A DNA stretch of 64,000 bases from Edaphobacter sp. (lineage in GTDB: Bacteria; Acidobacteriota; Terriglobia; Terriglobales; Acidobacteriaceae), in NCBI RefSeq assembly GCF_028283685.1, contig NZ_JAPWKF010000002.1:62001-126000 (forward strand). Direction: 5' to 3'. Under the pieces are notes generated by a model. That model did not search any database. It saw only the letters and a list, made by a program, of their open reading frames with translations, and was not told the origin of the DNA. Every line of letters begins with the position of its first letter. The first letter of the stretch is position 1. Shown here one piece after another: positions 19,536 through 27,510 of this stretch. The translations under genes and the position numbers were made by a program.

Positions 19536-20447
19536 CTAAGGCAGAAGAAGCGTTTCGCCTTCGGCGAGGATGCGAATACGGTCGCTGATGCCGAGCTTGG
19601 CGGCCTCTGCCTGTAGCCGCGCCTCGGGCTCGCCCATCGGCTCGCGACCCAGGCGAAAGGCGCCGAAGTGCATGGGAATCATCTGTTCGGCGCCGCAGGC
19701 GAGGAAGCCTTGGACGGCCTCTTCGGGGCTGACATGCACGGTGCGATAGCTATCAGGAAAGTAAGCCCCGATGGGAAGCAGGGCCACGCGGGGATGGAGC
19801 CGCTGTCCGATCTCGGCGAAGCCATCGAACCATGCCGTGTCGCCGGAGTGGTAGACGGAGTGTTCTCCGGACGAGATGACGTAACCGCCGTAGCCGCGAT
19901 GCGTGTCGCGAAACATGCGCGCGCCCCAGTGGCGGCACGGGGTCATGGTGAGAGTGAGATTGCCGATATTCATCTGCTGCCACCAGCTCAAGGTGTGAAC
20001 CTGGCGAAAGCCGTGGGAGGCAACGAGATCATCGACTCCGGCGGGGACGACGATCTCCGGAGCGTGGTATCGAGCGCGGCGGTTGGAACGCAGGATGAGG
20101 CGCAGAGATGCGAGATCGAGATGATCCATATGCGCATGCGTGACCAGCACAAGGTCGATAGGGGGCAACTGGCTGGGTAACGCTCCGGGGTGACTTTGTC
20201 GGCGGAGCAGGATGAGGCGGCGCGAGAAGACGGGATCAATCAGGACGTTTTTGCCACCTATCTGCAGGAAGAAAGACGAGTGACCGATGAAGGTGATGCC
20301 AAGTTGACCCGGGGATACAAGTTCTGGAGGACGCGGATCGCCTGTGATTGGCTGCTCGTGGCTCTCGCGCACCAGTCGCCAGAGCTGTCCAAGCTTGGTG
20401 AGGACAAAGGGACGTTGCTGCCAGAGCCGACGTGCGTAGGCGTTCAC
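19536..20447 (-). CDS. Metallo-beta-lactamase-fold hydrolase (UlaG / NAPE-PLD-like)
   Basis: The protein has the metal-binding HAHMDHLD motif and the upstream strand ITFIGHSSFFLQIGGKNVLIDPVF, typical of the UlaG/RomA/NAPE-PLD branch. Further metal ligands appear in MTPCRHWGAR, VYHSGDTAWFDGF and MIPMHFGAF. It probably cleaves a phosphoester or lactone; the substrate is unknown. Start choice: the GTG at 20447 has GGAG 8 bases upstream. An ATG at 20525 would add 26 residues that look non-conserved. It is divergent from the YihY-family gene. Confidence 0.85.
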   Translation of the reverse strand: MNAYARRLWQQRPFVLTKLGQLWRLVRESHEQPITGDPRPPELVSPGQLGITFIGHSSFFLQIGGKNVLIDPVFSRRLILLRRQSHPGALPSQLPPIDLVLVTHAHMDHLDLASLRLILRSNRRARYHAPEIVVPAGVDDLVASHGFRQVHTLSWWQQMNIGNLTLTMTPCRHWGARMFRDTHRGYGGYVISSGEHSVYHSGDTAWFDGFAEIGQRLHPRVALLPIGAYFPDSYRTVHVSPEEAVQGFLACGAEQMIPMHFGAFRLGREPMGEPEARLQAEAAKLGISDRIRILAEGETLLLP

Positions 20448-20585
20448 TTCCACAACTCCAAGGATAGATGCATATTCTCGGGCGCGAGATTCTCCCCGTG
20501 ATGACCTGCAGGGCCGGTTTGGCATCTCAAGCGAAGGAATTGATGCACATGCAGGCAGTCGCCATGCGCAGGAGAGGAAGATTCT

Positions 20586-21599
20586 TTGCTTTCAGGCCCA
20601 TATCACGATGGAGCGCAAGGCGTCGGCTTTACGGAGGCGGCGCCGCAGCGGGTGTGGGACTATATCTCCCGCTCGCCCCTGCGTTCGTTGTGGGATCTGG
20701 AAGGCACGCCAGTGCGCGTAATCGTACGTCGTACCTGGCAATCTTTAAGGGATGACAACCTGCTGGGGCGTTCCGCCGAACTGGGCTTCTTTTTTTTGTT
20801 CGCCCTGTTTCCGACGCTTTTCAGCGCGAGTTCGATCCTGGGGCTGGCGGCGCGCTCAGCATCAGAGATCTATGCCAGTCTGTTGGCGTACCTGGCACTC
20901 GTGGTTCCCACCTCCGCCCTCGGCATGGTGTTGGCTACATTCAATGAGACGACAGCGAATGCGACCTCCGGCAAATTGACCTTCGGTCTGATCGCCTCGG
21001 TCTGGTCGGCGTCGGTGGGTATCTCCGCGATCCAGGATGCGCTCAATACGGTGTACAAGCTACGGGACCAGCGATCGTACTTCCGCGCGCGCCTTTCTGC
21101 GATTGCGTTGACGGTCGTGCTCTCGGTGCTGGGCACCTTGACGTTGACCTGTATGCTCGGCGGCGATTTTTTTGCAGCGTTGGTCCATGCGAAACTGGCG
21201 AGTCCTTTTGCCGCGGCTCTGGTGGCGCTGCTGGTGCGCATGGTGGCATGGACCCTTGCGGTGGCGCTGCTGATTATGTCTTTTGCCGTGATCTATTACG
21301 GGGCTCCGGGGGTGCGTGCGCGTAGGTGGCACTGGTTGACGCCCGGCGGCGCACTCGGAATTTTGGGCTGGCTGATTGCTTCGCTCATGCTGCGCCTCTA
21401 CCTGCATTTTTTCAACTTTTACTCGCTCACCTACGGTTCTCTAGGGGCTGTGATCATCCTGCTGATGTGGTTTTATCTGACCGCGTTCATGCTCCTGCTT
21501 GGGGCCGAGATCAACAGTGAGATCGAGGCTGCAGCGGCAGAAAGATTCCTCGCAGGAAGCGGTGAGCCGGTGCCGGAGCTAGGCGACGGAATTGTGTGA
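20586..21599 (+). CDS. YihY/BrkB-family inner-membrane protein
   Basis: The 337-residue protein has six hydrophobic segments. Family blocks include LGFFFLFALFPTLFSASSILG, TFGLIASVWSASVGISAIQDALNTVY (split here by family-typical small residues) and YGAPGVRARRWHWLTPGGALG. It also has LYLHFFNFYSLTYGSLGAVIIL and LLGAEINSEIE. The function is not established despite the old name 'ribonuclease BN'. It starts at a TTG preceded by GAGAGGAAG. It is followed closely by the symporter gene, 24 bases apart, so the two may be co-transcribed. Confidence 0.9.
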   Translation: MLSGPYHDGAQGVGFTEAAPQRVWDYISRSPLRSLWDLEGTPVRVIVRRTWQSLRDDNLLGRSAELGFFFLFALFPTLFSASSILGLAARSASEIYASLLAYLALVVPTSALGMVLATFNETTANATSGKLTFGLIASVWSASVGISAIQDALNTVYKLRDQRSYFRARLSAIALTVVLSVLGTLTLTCMLGGDFFAALVHAKLASPFAAALVALLVRMVAWTLAVALLIMSFAVIYYGAPGVRARRWHWLTPGGALGILGWLIASLMLRLYLHFFNFYSLTYGSLGAVIILLMWFYLTAFMLLLGAEINSEIEAAAAERFLAGSGEPVPELGDGIV

Positions 21600-21623
21600 G
21601 GCCGGTTACAATCGCAGCACGCG

Positions 21624-23057
21624 ATGAATCTTTATGCTGCCGTCCTTGCCGCGATTGTCTTTGCTCTGTTGACTGTTTCGCTTGCCCGCCTGGGTAAGGT
21701 CAAGACTAAAGCCGATTACCTGGTCGCAGGACGTAGTCTTCCGGCGTTTGTCCTGGTCTTCACGCTGCTCTCTTCCTGGATCGGTTCCGGGTCGCTGCTG
21801 GGGGGCGCGGAGAACGCGTACAAGCATGGCTTTGTTGCGTTATGGCAGGCTGCCGGGGGATGGGCAGGCCTGCTGCTGATCTACTTCATCGCTCCACGCG
21901 CCCGGAAGTTCGCTCAGTACACCATTCCTGACCTGCTGGAGGCGCGATACAACCAGACGGCGCGTGTTCTGGGTGTGATTGCGATTCTGCTAACCTACAC
22001 CGCGATCACCAGCTACCAGTTCATCGGTGGCGGCGACATTTTGCACCTGATCTTCCCTCAGATGATCACGCCGATTATGGGCCGCTATATTCTGGCCGCC
22101 TTCGTCATCGTGTTTACCTCGATCGCCGGAATGTCGTCGGTAGCCTACATGGACCTGTTTATCGGCCTGCTGGCGACGTTCACCATGTGTCTTGCGCTGC
22201 CGATGCTGATTCATAAAGCCGGTGGGTGGGAGGCGGTGCATGCTGCGCTTCCGGCCTCGCACTTTACGGTTTTCGACGATCTTCGCCCAATCCAGTGCCT
22301 GGAGCTGTTCCTGCCGACCTGTCTGCTGTTGCTGGGCAACCAGTCGATGTACCAGAAGTTCTTTTCGGCGCGGTCGGAGAAGGACGCCCGGCGGGCGGTG
22401 GTGGGCTGGATCATCGGGACGGTCATCCTGGAGTCGGTCATTGTGGCGATTGCCGTAACGGGATCGGCGCTCTTCCCCTCCGGAGAAGTCAGCAAGGCTC
22501 CGCGCGAGATCCTGGCCTACTGCGGACTGCATGGCTTTGAGAACGCTTCCGCTCCCTTGCGTCTGCTGGGCGCGTTGCTGATGGGGGCGATCTTCGCCAA
22601 GATCATCTCCACGGCCAATAATTGGCTGTTTTCCCCGGCGACGAACCTGGTCAACGATATCTATGTCCGATACATGCAGCCGGAGGCCTCCAATCGAAAG
22701 ATTCTGATTGTGAGTCGTCTGATGGTGGTGTTGTTAGGCCTATGGTCGCTTTTTCAATCGCTTGGAACAGAATCGGTCTTGAAGAAGGCACTGTACGCCT
22801 ACACGATCTATTCGGCTGCACTGACGCCGGTGATTCTGGCGGCATTCTTCTGGCGTCGGGCGACCTCGGCGGCGGCGGTCGCCAGTATTGGGGTTGGAAC
22901 CGTGGTTACCGTGAGCTGGGACTTTGTCGCGCCGCACCTGCCTCAGGTGATCGGGGAGCGGGATGCGATCTTTCCGGCGCTCGCGGCGTCACTGGTATGC
23001 CTTTTTGTGGTCAGCCTGGCAGGACGGCAGGATGGAAGAGACGTTGGAGTTGTCTAA
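21624..23057 (+). CDS. Sodium:solute symporter (SSS family)
   Basis: The 477-residue inner-membrane protein has about 13 helices. Family features are an N-terminal KTKADYLVAGRSLPAFVLVF, SSWIGSGSLLGGAENAY near the sodium site, a SSVAYMDLFIGLLATF helix and NNWLFSPATNLVNDIY in the second half. It takes up a small solute with Na+. The substrate (sugar, acid or amino acid) cannot be deduced. It directly follows the YihY gene and is separated by 167 bases from the GGDEF gene. Confidence 0.9.
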   Translation: MNLYAAVLAAIVFALLTVSLARLGKVKTKADYLVAGRSLPAFVLVFTLLSSWIGSGSLLGGAENAYKHGFVALWQAAGGWAGLLLIYFIAPRARKFAQYTIPDLLEARYNQTARVLGVIAILLTYTAITSYQFIGGGDILHLIFPQMITPIMGRYILAAFVIVFTSIAGMSSVAYMDLFIGLLATFTMCLALPMLIHKAGGWEAVHAALPASHFTVFDDLRPIQCLELFLPTCLLLLGNQSMYQKFFSARSEKDARRAVVGWIIGTVILESVIVAIAVTGSALFPSGEVSKAPREILAYCGLHGFENASAPLRLLGALLMGAIFAKIISTANNWLFSPATNLVNDIYVRYMQPEASNRKILIVSRLMVVLLGLWSLFQSLGTESVLKKALYAYTIYSAALTPVILAAFFWRRATSAAAVASIGVGTVVTVSWDFVAPHLPQVIGERDAIFPALAASLVCLFVVSLAGRQDGRDVGVV

Positions 23058-23224
23058 GGGATACTCTCGTTGGGGGAACTCTCGTTATGCAGATGCACCG
23101 AAAGGACCATCGACGAACTCTTCCGCTTGGGTTAATGTTTAGGGAAAACCGCCAGTGCGACAGAATAGCCGGATCGCGCAGCCTCTATCGTGAGCTAAAG
23201 GGAAATCCAACACAGCCAGACTAG

Positions 23225-24502
23225 ATGAATATCCAGCTCATTCCCGATCTGGCTGCAATGGCTACATTGCTCGCGATCCTGTTTGCCCTAAGGCGCCGCC
23301 ATCCGCAACAGGGCGTTGAACTGTGGATCATCGGGCTGGTGTTCATCTTTATCGAGGCGATCGCCCACGTCTTCTATACCAAGTCCGGCCCCCAGCATAT
23401 TCCAGTGCATATTGTTGCGCTTGATGCCTATCTTGCTGCTGGCATGTTCTTTTTATGGGCCGGTGCCAAGGATCGTTGCCCGCGACGGCCGACGCTGACG
23501 TATCTGCTGTTCACGGCGGTTCCGCTGATGGTTCTCCAGACGATCTATGCCATGGATATCTATCGCCCGGGCCCCTATCGCGCGGTTGCCCTGACCGGGA
23601 TCATGCTCGCGATTGTCCTACCCTTTCTTGCGTTACGATCGTTGCGAATCGGCAAGGCATGGTGGTTGATTCCTCTGCCTCTTGCGATCTGGATACCGTC
23701 GTGGCTGTTCGCCTCTGCGGGAATGTACCGCGATGCGGCTTACATTGCGTTATTTGTGGTCTATCTTTCGGTCGCTATTGTCTTTTACGGCAGCCTTCCG
23801 CGACAGAGTCTCGGCCGTATAGCGATTGTTACGGGCTTTTCGATCTGGGCCTTCGTGTTTCTGCTGCACTCCTGGGTGACGGCCAGGCCTCAATACAACA
23901 GCATAGCCGCGGCAATCTGGGACTGGCAGAAGTTTCTGGTCGCAATCGGGATGCTGCTGGTTATGCTGGAGCGGCAGGTCGCGAGCAATGAGTGGTTTGC
24001 CTCGCACGATCAGCTGACGGGACTGCCCAACCGGCGGCTCTTTGAGGAACGGCTGGAGATGGCTATCCGCAATGCGCGGCAGAGCGGTAAGCGTATAGCC
24101 GTGGTCATGATCGACCTGAATGGCTTCAAGGCCATCAATGATTCTTTGGGGCACGAGGTCGGCGACATTCTGCTGCAGCAGATCGGTGATGCACTGCGCG
24201 AGGCAATCCGTCCCACGGATACGCTGGCGCGGCTCGGCGGCGATGAGTTCATTATCGTCTCGGTCGATCTCCCCGTGGAAGTTCCTTCGGCCAGGATCGT
24301 AAACTCAAACACGGATCGGATCGTCGATGCCTTCAAGAAGCCATTTCGCATCCTTGATCATGAATTGATGGTGAAGGCGAGCGTCGGCGTTGCCATCTAC
24401 CCGGACGATGCTGGCGACGAGGTGCTTCTGCGACGTTTGGCTGATCAGAGGATGTACGAACAGAAGCTGCGGATGTCTGCATTAATAGAAGTTGAGGCGT
24501 AA
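23225..24502 (+). CDS. Membrane-bound diguanylate cyclase (GGDEF)
   Basis: The 425-residue protein has roughly the first 240 residues as a bundle of about eight hydrophobic segments, then a GGDEF domain. The active site reads RLGGDEF near residue 335, and a product-inhibition site RPTD sits five residues before it, so a c-di-GMP-synthesising, feedback-inhibited enzyme is expected. The domain entry SHDQLTGLPNRRLFEERL and MIDLNGFKAINDSLGHEVGD are intact. It converts two GTP to c-di-GMP. The membrane part is an unnamed sensor type that I cannot assign. The EAL domain is absent. Confidence 0.92.
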   Translation: MNIQLIPDLAAMATLLAILFALRRRHPQQGVELWIIGLVFIFIEAIAHVFYTKSGPQHIPVHIVALDAYLAAGMFFLWAGAKDRCPRRPTLTYLLFTAVPLMVLQTIYAMDIYRPGPYRAVALTGIMLAIVLPFLALRSLRIGKAWWLIPLPLAIWIPSWLFASAGMYRDAAYIALFVVYLSVAIVFYGSLPRQSLGRIAIVTGFSIWAFVFLLHSWVTARPQYNSIAAAIWDWQKFLVAIGMLLVMLERQVASNEWFASHDQLTGLPNRRLFEERLEMAIRNARQSGKRIAVVMIDLNGFKAINDSLGHEVGDILLQQIGDALREAIRPTDTLARLGGDEFIIVSVDLPVEVPSARIVNSNTDRIVDAFKKPFRILDHELMVKASVGVAIYPDDAGDEVLLRRLADQRMYEQKLRMSALIEVEA

Positions 24503-24503
24503 G

Positions 24504-24534
24504 CGAAAAAAGAGTGCTATTTTTGCTCTCTTCG
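24504..24534 (+). terminator. Weak terminator-like hairpin after the GGDEF gene
   Basis: AAGAG-GC / GC-CTCTT pairing with one mismatch around a T-rich loop, directly after the stop codon. It is only weakly GC-rich, hence low confidence. Confidence 0.35.
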
Positions 24535-24620
24535 TTCGTCATATGAGTAGAAAATTTGATTTCTTCCTGTCGCCTGGCAGGGAGAGAGCCCACATACAAT
24601 AGAGCCACAGGAGATTGTTC

Positions 24621-24995
24621 ATGGCCACCGAGCCCATCACGCAGGAAGTTTTCGAATCGTTACAGCTTATGGCTTCGTTTGTTCTTAACCCGACCGAGTC
24701 TGTCGTGTACGAGGAAGTTCTCGCTGCGCCCAGCAGCCTGGATGACGATGAGGATGAGTACGACGAAGACGAAGACGACGAAGAAGATGATGAAGAAGAC
24801 GACGACGAGGATGAAGACGAGGACGACGACTTCGAGGATGAAGAAGACGACGACGTCGAAGATGACGACGATGAGGATGAAGACGAAGAAGAGGAAGATG
24901 GCTACTACGACGACGATGATGATGAAGATGAGGACGAGGATGACGACGGCTACGACGACGATCTTCCCCGCGTCCCTCGCACCCGCCGTATGTAG
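24621..24995 (+). CDS. Extremely acidic low-complexity protein (Asp/Glu tract of about 75 residues)
   Basis: The 124-residue product has a normal-looking N-terminus (MATEPITQEVFESLQLMASF) and then, from about residue 42 to 115, is almost only Asp and Glu with a few Tyr, Phe, Gly and Val. It ends in a basic tail (PRVPRTRRM). A CAGGAGA ribosome site lies 7 bases before the ATG at 24621. A terminator follows the gene, so it looks like a complete single-gene unit. I do not recognise a family. Acidic tails of this kind can bind cations, mimic DNA or occur in ribosome-associated factors, but none of this is shown. Frames on the other strand are shadows of the GA-rich repeat. Confidence 0.75.
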   Translation: MATEPITQEVFESLQLMASFVLNPTESVVYEEVLAAPSSLDDDEDEYDEDEDDEEDDEEDDDEDEDEDDDFEDEEDDDVEDDDDEDEDEEEEDGYYDDDDDEDEDEDDDGYDDDLPRVPRTRRM

Positions 24996-25018
24996 TCTGT
25001 AGACATCAGGCAGAGAGC

Positions 25019-25053
25019 GCCGCGCCCTTTGATCAGGCGCGGCTTCTGCTTTT
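25019..25053 (+). terminator. Intrinsic terminator after the acidic protein gene
   Basis: Stem GCCGCGCC / GGCGCGGC, extendable with GCAGA/TTCTGC, followed by TTCTGCTTTT. It lies between convergent genes and touches the stop codon of the dehydrogenase gene. Confidence 0.85.
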
Positions 25054-26023
25054 AGTAGCCGTGCTCGGAGACAATATTTTCGAGCGGCTCGCCTTCGATC
25101 ATGCGTCGTACCTGGGTGGCCGCAAAGCGAAAGCCGCGATGAATAAACTGTGGTGTCGAGCCGGCGACGTGCGGTGTGATCAGGCAGTTGGGCGCCGACC
25201 ACAGGGGATGGTCTGCGGGAAGTGGCTCGGGATCCGTGACATCAAGCGCAGCGCTGATTCGACCTGACTGGAGCGCGTCAACAAGCGCTTTGGTGTCGAC
25301 GACCGGACCGCGCGCCGCATTCACCAGCAGTGCGCCGGGCTTCATCATCGCAAGTGCCGATGCGTCGATCATGCCGTGAGTCTTCTCCGTCAGCGGTACG
25401 ATCATGACGACGATATCGGCCTGCGGAACAAGATGCTGAAGTTCGTTGATCGGGTGGACCTTGGGTGTGTGCTTTGCGCTGCGGGCGACTCGAAGCATAT
25501 TGACTCCGAATGGATGAAGGCGTGCCTCGATGGCAGCTCCAATCGAGCCGTATCCGACGATGAGGACTGTTTTATCGGCGAGATCGTCGCCGAGAACCCG
25601 ATAGAGACCGGTCTGAACGCCACCTTCGCTGAGGAAGCCGTCTTTGACGGAGGCCTGTCCGGCCCACTCGCCTTTGGCATGAAGTGCGGCATAATGCGGG
25701 AACCGTTTGACTGAAGCCAGGATGGCGGCCAGAACCCACTCCGAGGTGGAGATGTCGTGAATGCCGCGGCCGTCGCAAAGAGCGATGTCTTTCGGCAGCC
25801 ACGGCAGGATCCAGTCGACGCCTGCCATGAGCGACTGCACAACCTTGACATCGCGGAGTCGCTTGAAGGTCTCACCTGCATCCCTTCGTGCGAAGGGAAG
25901 AATCCAGAAGTCCACATCGATGACCGATGTGGTGTTTCGAGGAATGCGGATAATCTCGGCTTCTGGGGGGAAGACGGACAGAAGCTCGGACGCTATGTTT
26001 TCATCGACGCCAACTCTTACCAT
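25052..26023 (-). CDS. D-2-hydroxyacid dehydrogenase
   Basis: The protein has 323 residues and an NAD-binding VLIVGYGSIGAAIEARL motif. The catalytic triad of the family is Arg in LLVNAARGPVVD, Glu in DVTDPEPLP and His in CLITPHVAGSTP. It interconverts a 2-keto acid and a D-2-hydroxy acid with NAD(P)H in the cytoplasm. The ATG at 26023 is preferred over an upstream in-frame ATG because MVRVGVDENIASELL begins the usual N-terminal strand. It is divergent from the ROK regulator gene with a 69-base gap that must contain both promoters. The specific keto acid is unknown. Confidence 0.9.
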   Translation of the reverse strand: MVRVGVDENIASELLSVFPPEAEIIRIPRNTTSVIDVDFWILPFARRDAGETFKRLRDVKVVQSLMAGVDWILPWLPKDIALCDGRGIHDISTSEWVLAAILASVKRFPHYAALHAKGEWAGQASVKDGFLSEGGVQTGLYRVLGDDLADKTVLIVGYGSIGAAIEARLHPFGVNMLRVARSAKHTPKVHPINELQHLVPQADIVVMIVPLTEKTHGMIDASALAMMKPGALLVNAARGPVVDTKALVDALQSGRISAALDVTDPEPLPADHPLWSAPNCLITPHVAGSTPQFIHRGFRFAATQVRRMIEGEPLENIVSEHGY

Positions 26024-26092
26024 GTTCTTGAGTGTGCATGAAGCTATGGCAAATAGGAAACCTCCCACAGTGAGCCCTGATGCTGGTGCCGT

Positions 26093-27394
26093 ATGATTGC
26101 GGGAATGAAAAAGCAGGTTGTGGCTCAGGGCAGCAGTCTTTCATCTCCGATCGAGCGGATACGTGGTGTTCGACGGATTGATCGGACGACGGCATCGCTG
26201 GCCACGAGCGATTTGGCGCGGGAGATCAATCGCGATATCGTCCTCGAGTTCATTCGGTTCAATCAGCCGGTCTCACGTGTCAACCTGGCCCGGCTCTCTG
26301 GCCTGCAGCCGAGCACAATTTCGGCGATCGTCGACAGCCTGCTGCAGGAAGGGTGGGTGAAAGAGGGCGAGATCGTGCGTGGTTCGCGTGGCCGCCCTTC
26401 GACGATGGTTTCGATCAGTGACGACGTAGCGATCTTTGCGATTGACCTGCGTCCGGATCGAGCGATTGTTGCTGTCATCGATCTGACAGGGAGGTTGCTG
26501 GCACAGGAGACGGTGCCCGTGGGGGCGCGTCCTGAAACAGCGGTGAAGCGGCTTCTCCTCTGCATAGGCAGGTTGCGCGAACGTTTTGCCGCAATGCGCT
26601 TTGAGGGCGTAGGCATCAGTGTTCCGGGGCGCGTCGATCCGGCGACGCAGCGCATCCTGATGGCCCCCAATTTGAAGTGGCACAACTACGATCTAAAAGG
26701 TGCGCTGGAAGAGAAGTTGAAGCTGCAGGTGGAGCTGGATAATGACGCCAATGCCTGCCTTGCTTCGGAGCTCTGGCATGGCAGCCTGGATGGTATAGGC
26801 AGTGCCGTACTTGTAGCCGTGGGTGAGGGAGTCGGTGCCTCGATCTTCTCCGGTGGCCAGCTGGTGTATGGCTTCAATGGTCTGGCGGGGGAGATAGGGC
26901 ATGTCCCGATCGATCCTGAGGGGCCGAGGTGTGGCTGCGGCCAGCGCGGGTGCTGGGAGGTGTTTGCGTCGTCGCGGACGGCTCTGGAGCGCTACCGCAA
27001 AATGGCGCCTGAAGAGGAGATTGCCGACATAGAAGAGCTTCTGACGCGTGCCAGGGAGGGTGACAAGGCCGCAGTCAAGGTGCTGGCAGACCAGGCGACG
27101 GCGCTGGGCAGGGGATTGCGCCTGATTACGGCCGTGTTGGCGCCGGAGTTGATTCTGATTGCAGGAGAGCTGACGTCAGTATGGCCGATGATCGAAGGCC
27201 GTGTTCGCAAAGAGCTCGCGGCCCGGATGCTTGCAGGGAAGCCTCCCCGGCTGACGCCGGCGGGAGATGCGCGCTCGGCTCGGCTGAGCGGCGCGGCTGC
27301 CATTTTGCTGCACCGTCACACGTACTTTCACCGTTCGACGCACGATGGAAAGGCATTGCCTGCAAGAGAGGCTTCCATGGCCCCTCGGCAGTGA
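26093..27394 (+). CDS. ROK-family transcriptional repressor (NagC/XylR type)
   Basis: The 433-residue protein has an N-terminal winged-helix domain (NQPVSRVNLARLSGLQPSTI, helix-turn-helix around residues 62-90) followed by a ROK sugar-binding domain. The ROK part has LDNDANACLASELWHG, VGEGVGASIFSGGQLVYG and the zinc-binding CGCGQRGCWE. It likely represses the following xylB-isomerase genes and is released by a sugar. A TTATTT-N9-AAATAA site between this gene and xylB resembles NagC/Mlc-class operators. A second ATG four codons in (26105) is an alternative start. Confidence 0.92.
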   Translation: MIAGMKKQVVAQGSSLSSPIERIRGVRRIDRTTASLATSDLAREINRDIVLEFIRFNQPVSRVNLARLSGLQPSTISAIVDSLLQEGWVKEGEIVRGSRGRPSTMVSISDDVAIFAIDLRPDRAIVAVIDLTGRLLAQETVPVGARPETAVKRLLLCIGRLRERFAAMRFEGVGISVPGRVDPATQRILMAPNLKWHNYDLKGALEEKLKLQVELDNDANACLASELWHGSLDGIGSAVLVAVGEGVGASIFSGGQLVYGFNGLAGEIGHVPIDPEGPRCGCGQRGCWEVFASSRTALERYRKMAPEEEIADIEELLTRAREGDKAAVKVLADQATALGRGLRLITAVLAPELILIAGELTSVWPMIEGRVRKELAARMLAGKPPRLTPAGDARSARLSGAAAILLHRHTYFHRSTHDGKALPAREASMAPRQ

Positions 27395-27438
27395 ATTACG
27401 ACTTCTTAGGTCGTCATTGACAAAGCCCAAACGCGGAA

Positions 27439-27461
27439 TTTATTTTTTGTGCAGAAATAAA
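27439..27461. promoter_or_regulatory. NagC/Mlc-like ROK operator candidate upstream of xylB
   Basis: The inverted repeat TTTATTT-N9-AAATAAA lies in a 116-base AT-rich gap between the ROK gene and xylB. ROK repressors of the NagC/Mlc type recognise TTATTT...AAATAA arms with comparable spacing. The location right after a ROK gene makes autogenous or operon control plausible. Confidence 0.55.
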
Positions 27462-27510
27462 TATTTTTCCCTGCTTTTTCTGAGCATCCGCAAAGACGAG
27501 AGTGAGTGTT

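Noticed and set aside
24690..24980. Repeat array resembling a minisatellite or CRISPR in the acidic gene
   Set aside because: There are no fixed-length repeat units or spacers; the pattern is codon repetition of Asp and Glu.
24556..25002. Met/Thr/Lys-rich plus-strand frame overlapping the acidic gene
   Set aside because: It is a +1 shadow of the same repeat; the Asp/Glu frame has the ribosome site and matching ends.
24660..25202. Long minus-strand frame rich in Val, Ile and Phe opposite the acidic gene
   Set aside because: It is the mechanical complement of GAC/GAG/GAT repeats and has no start context or family sequence.
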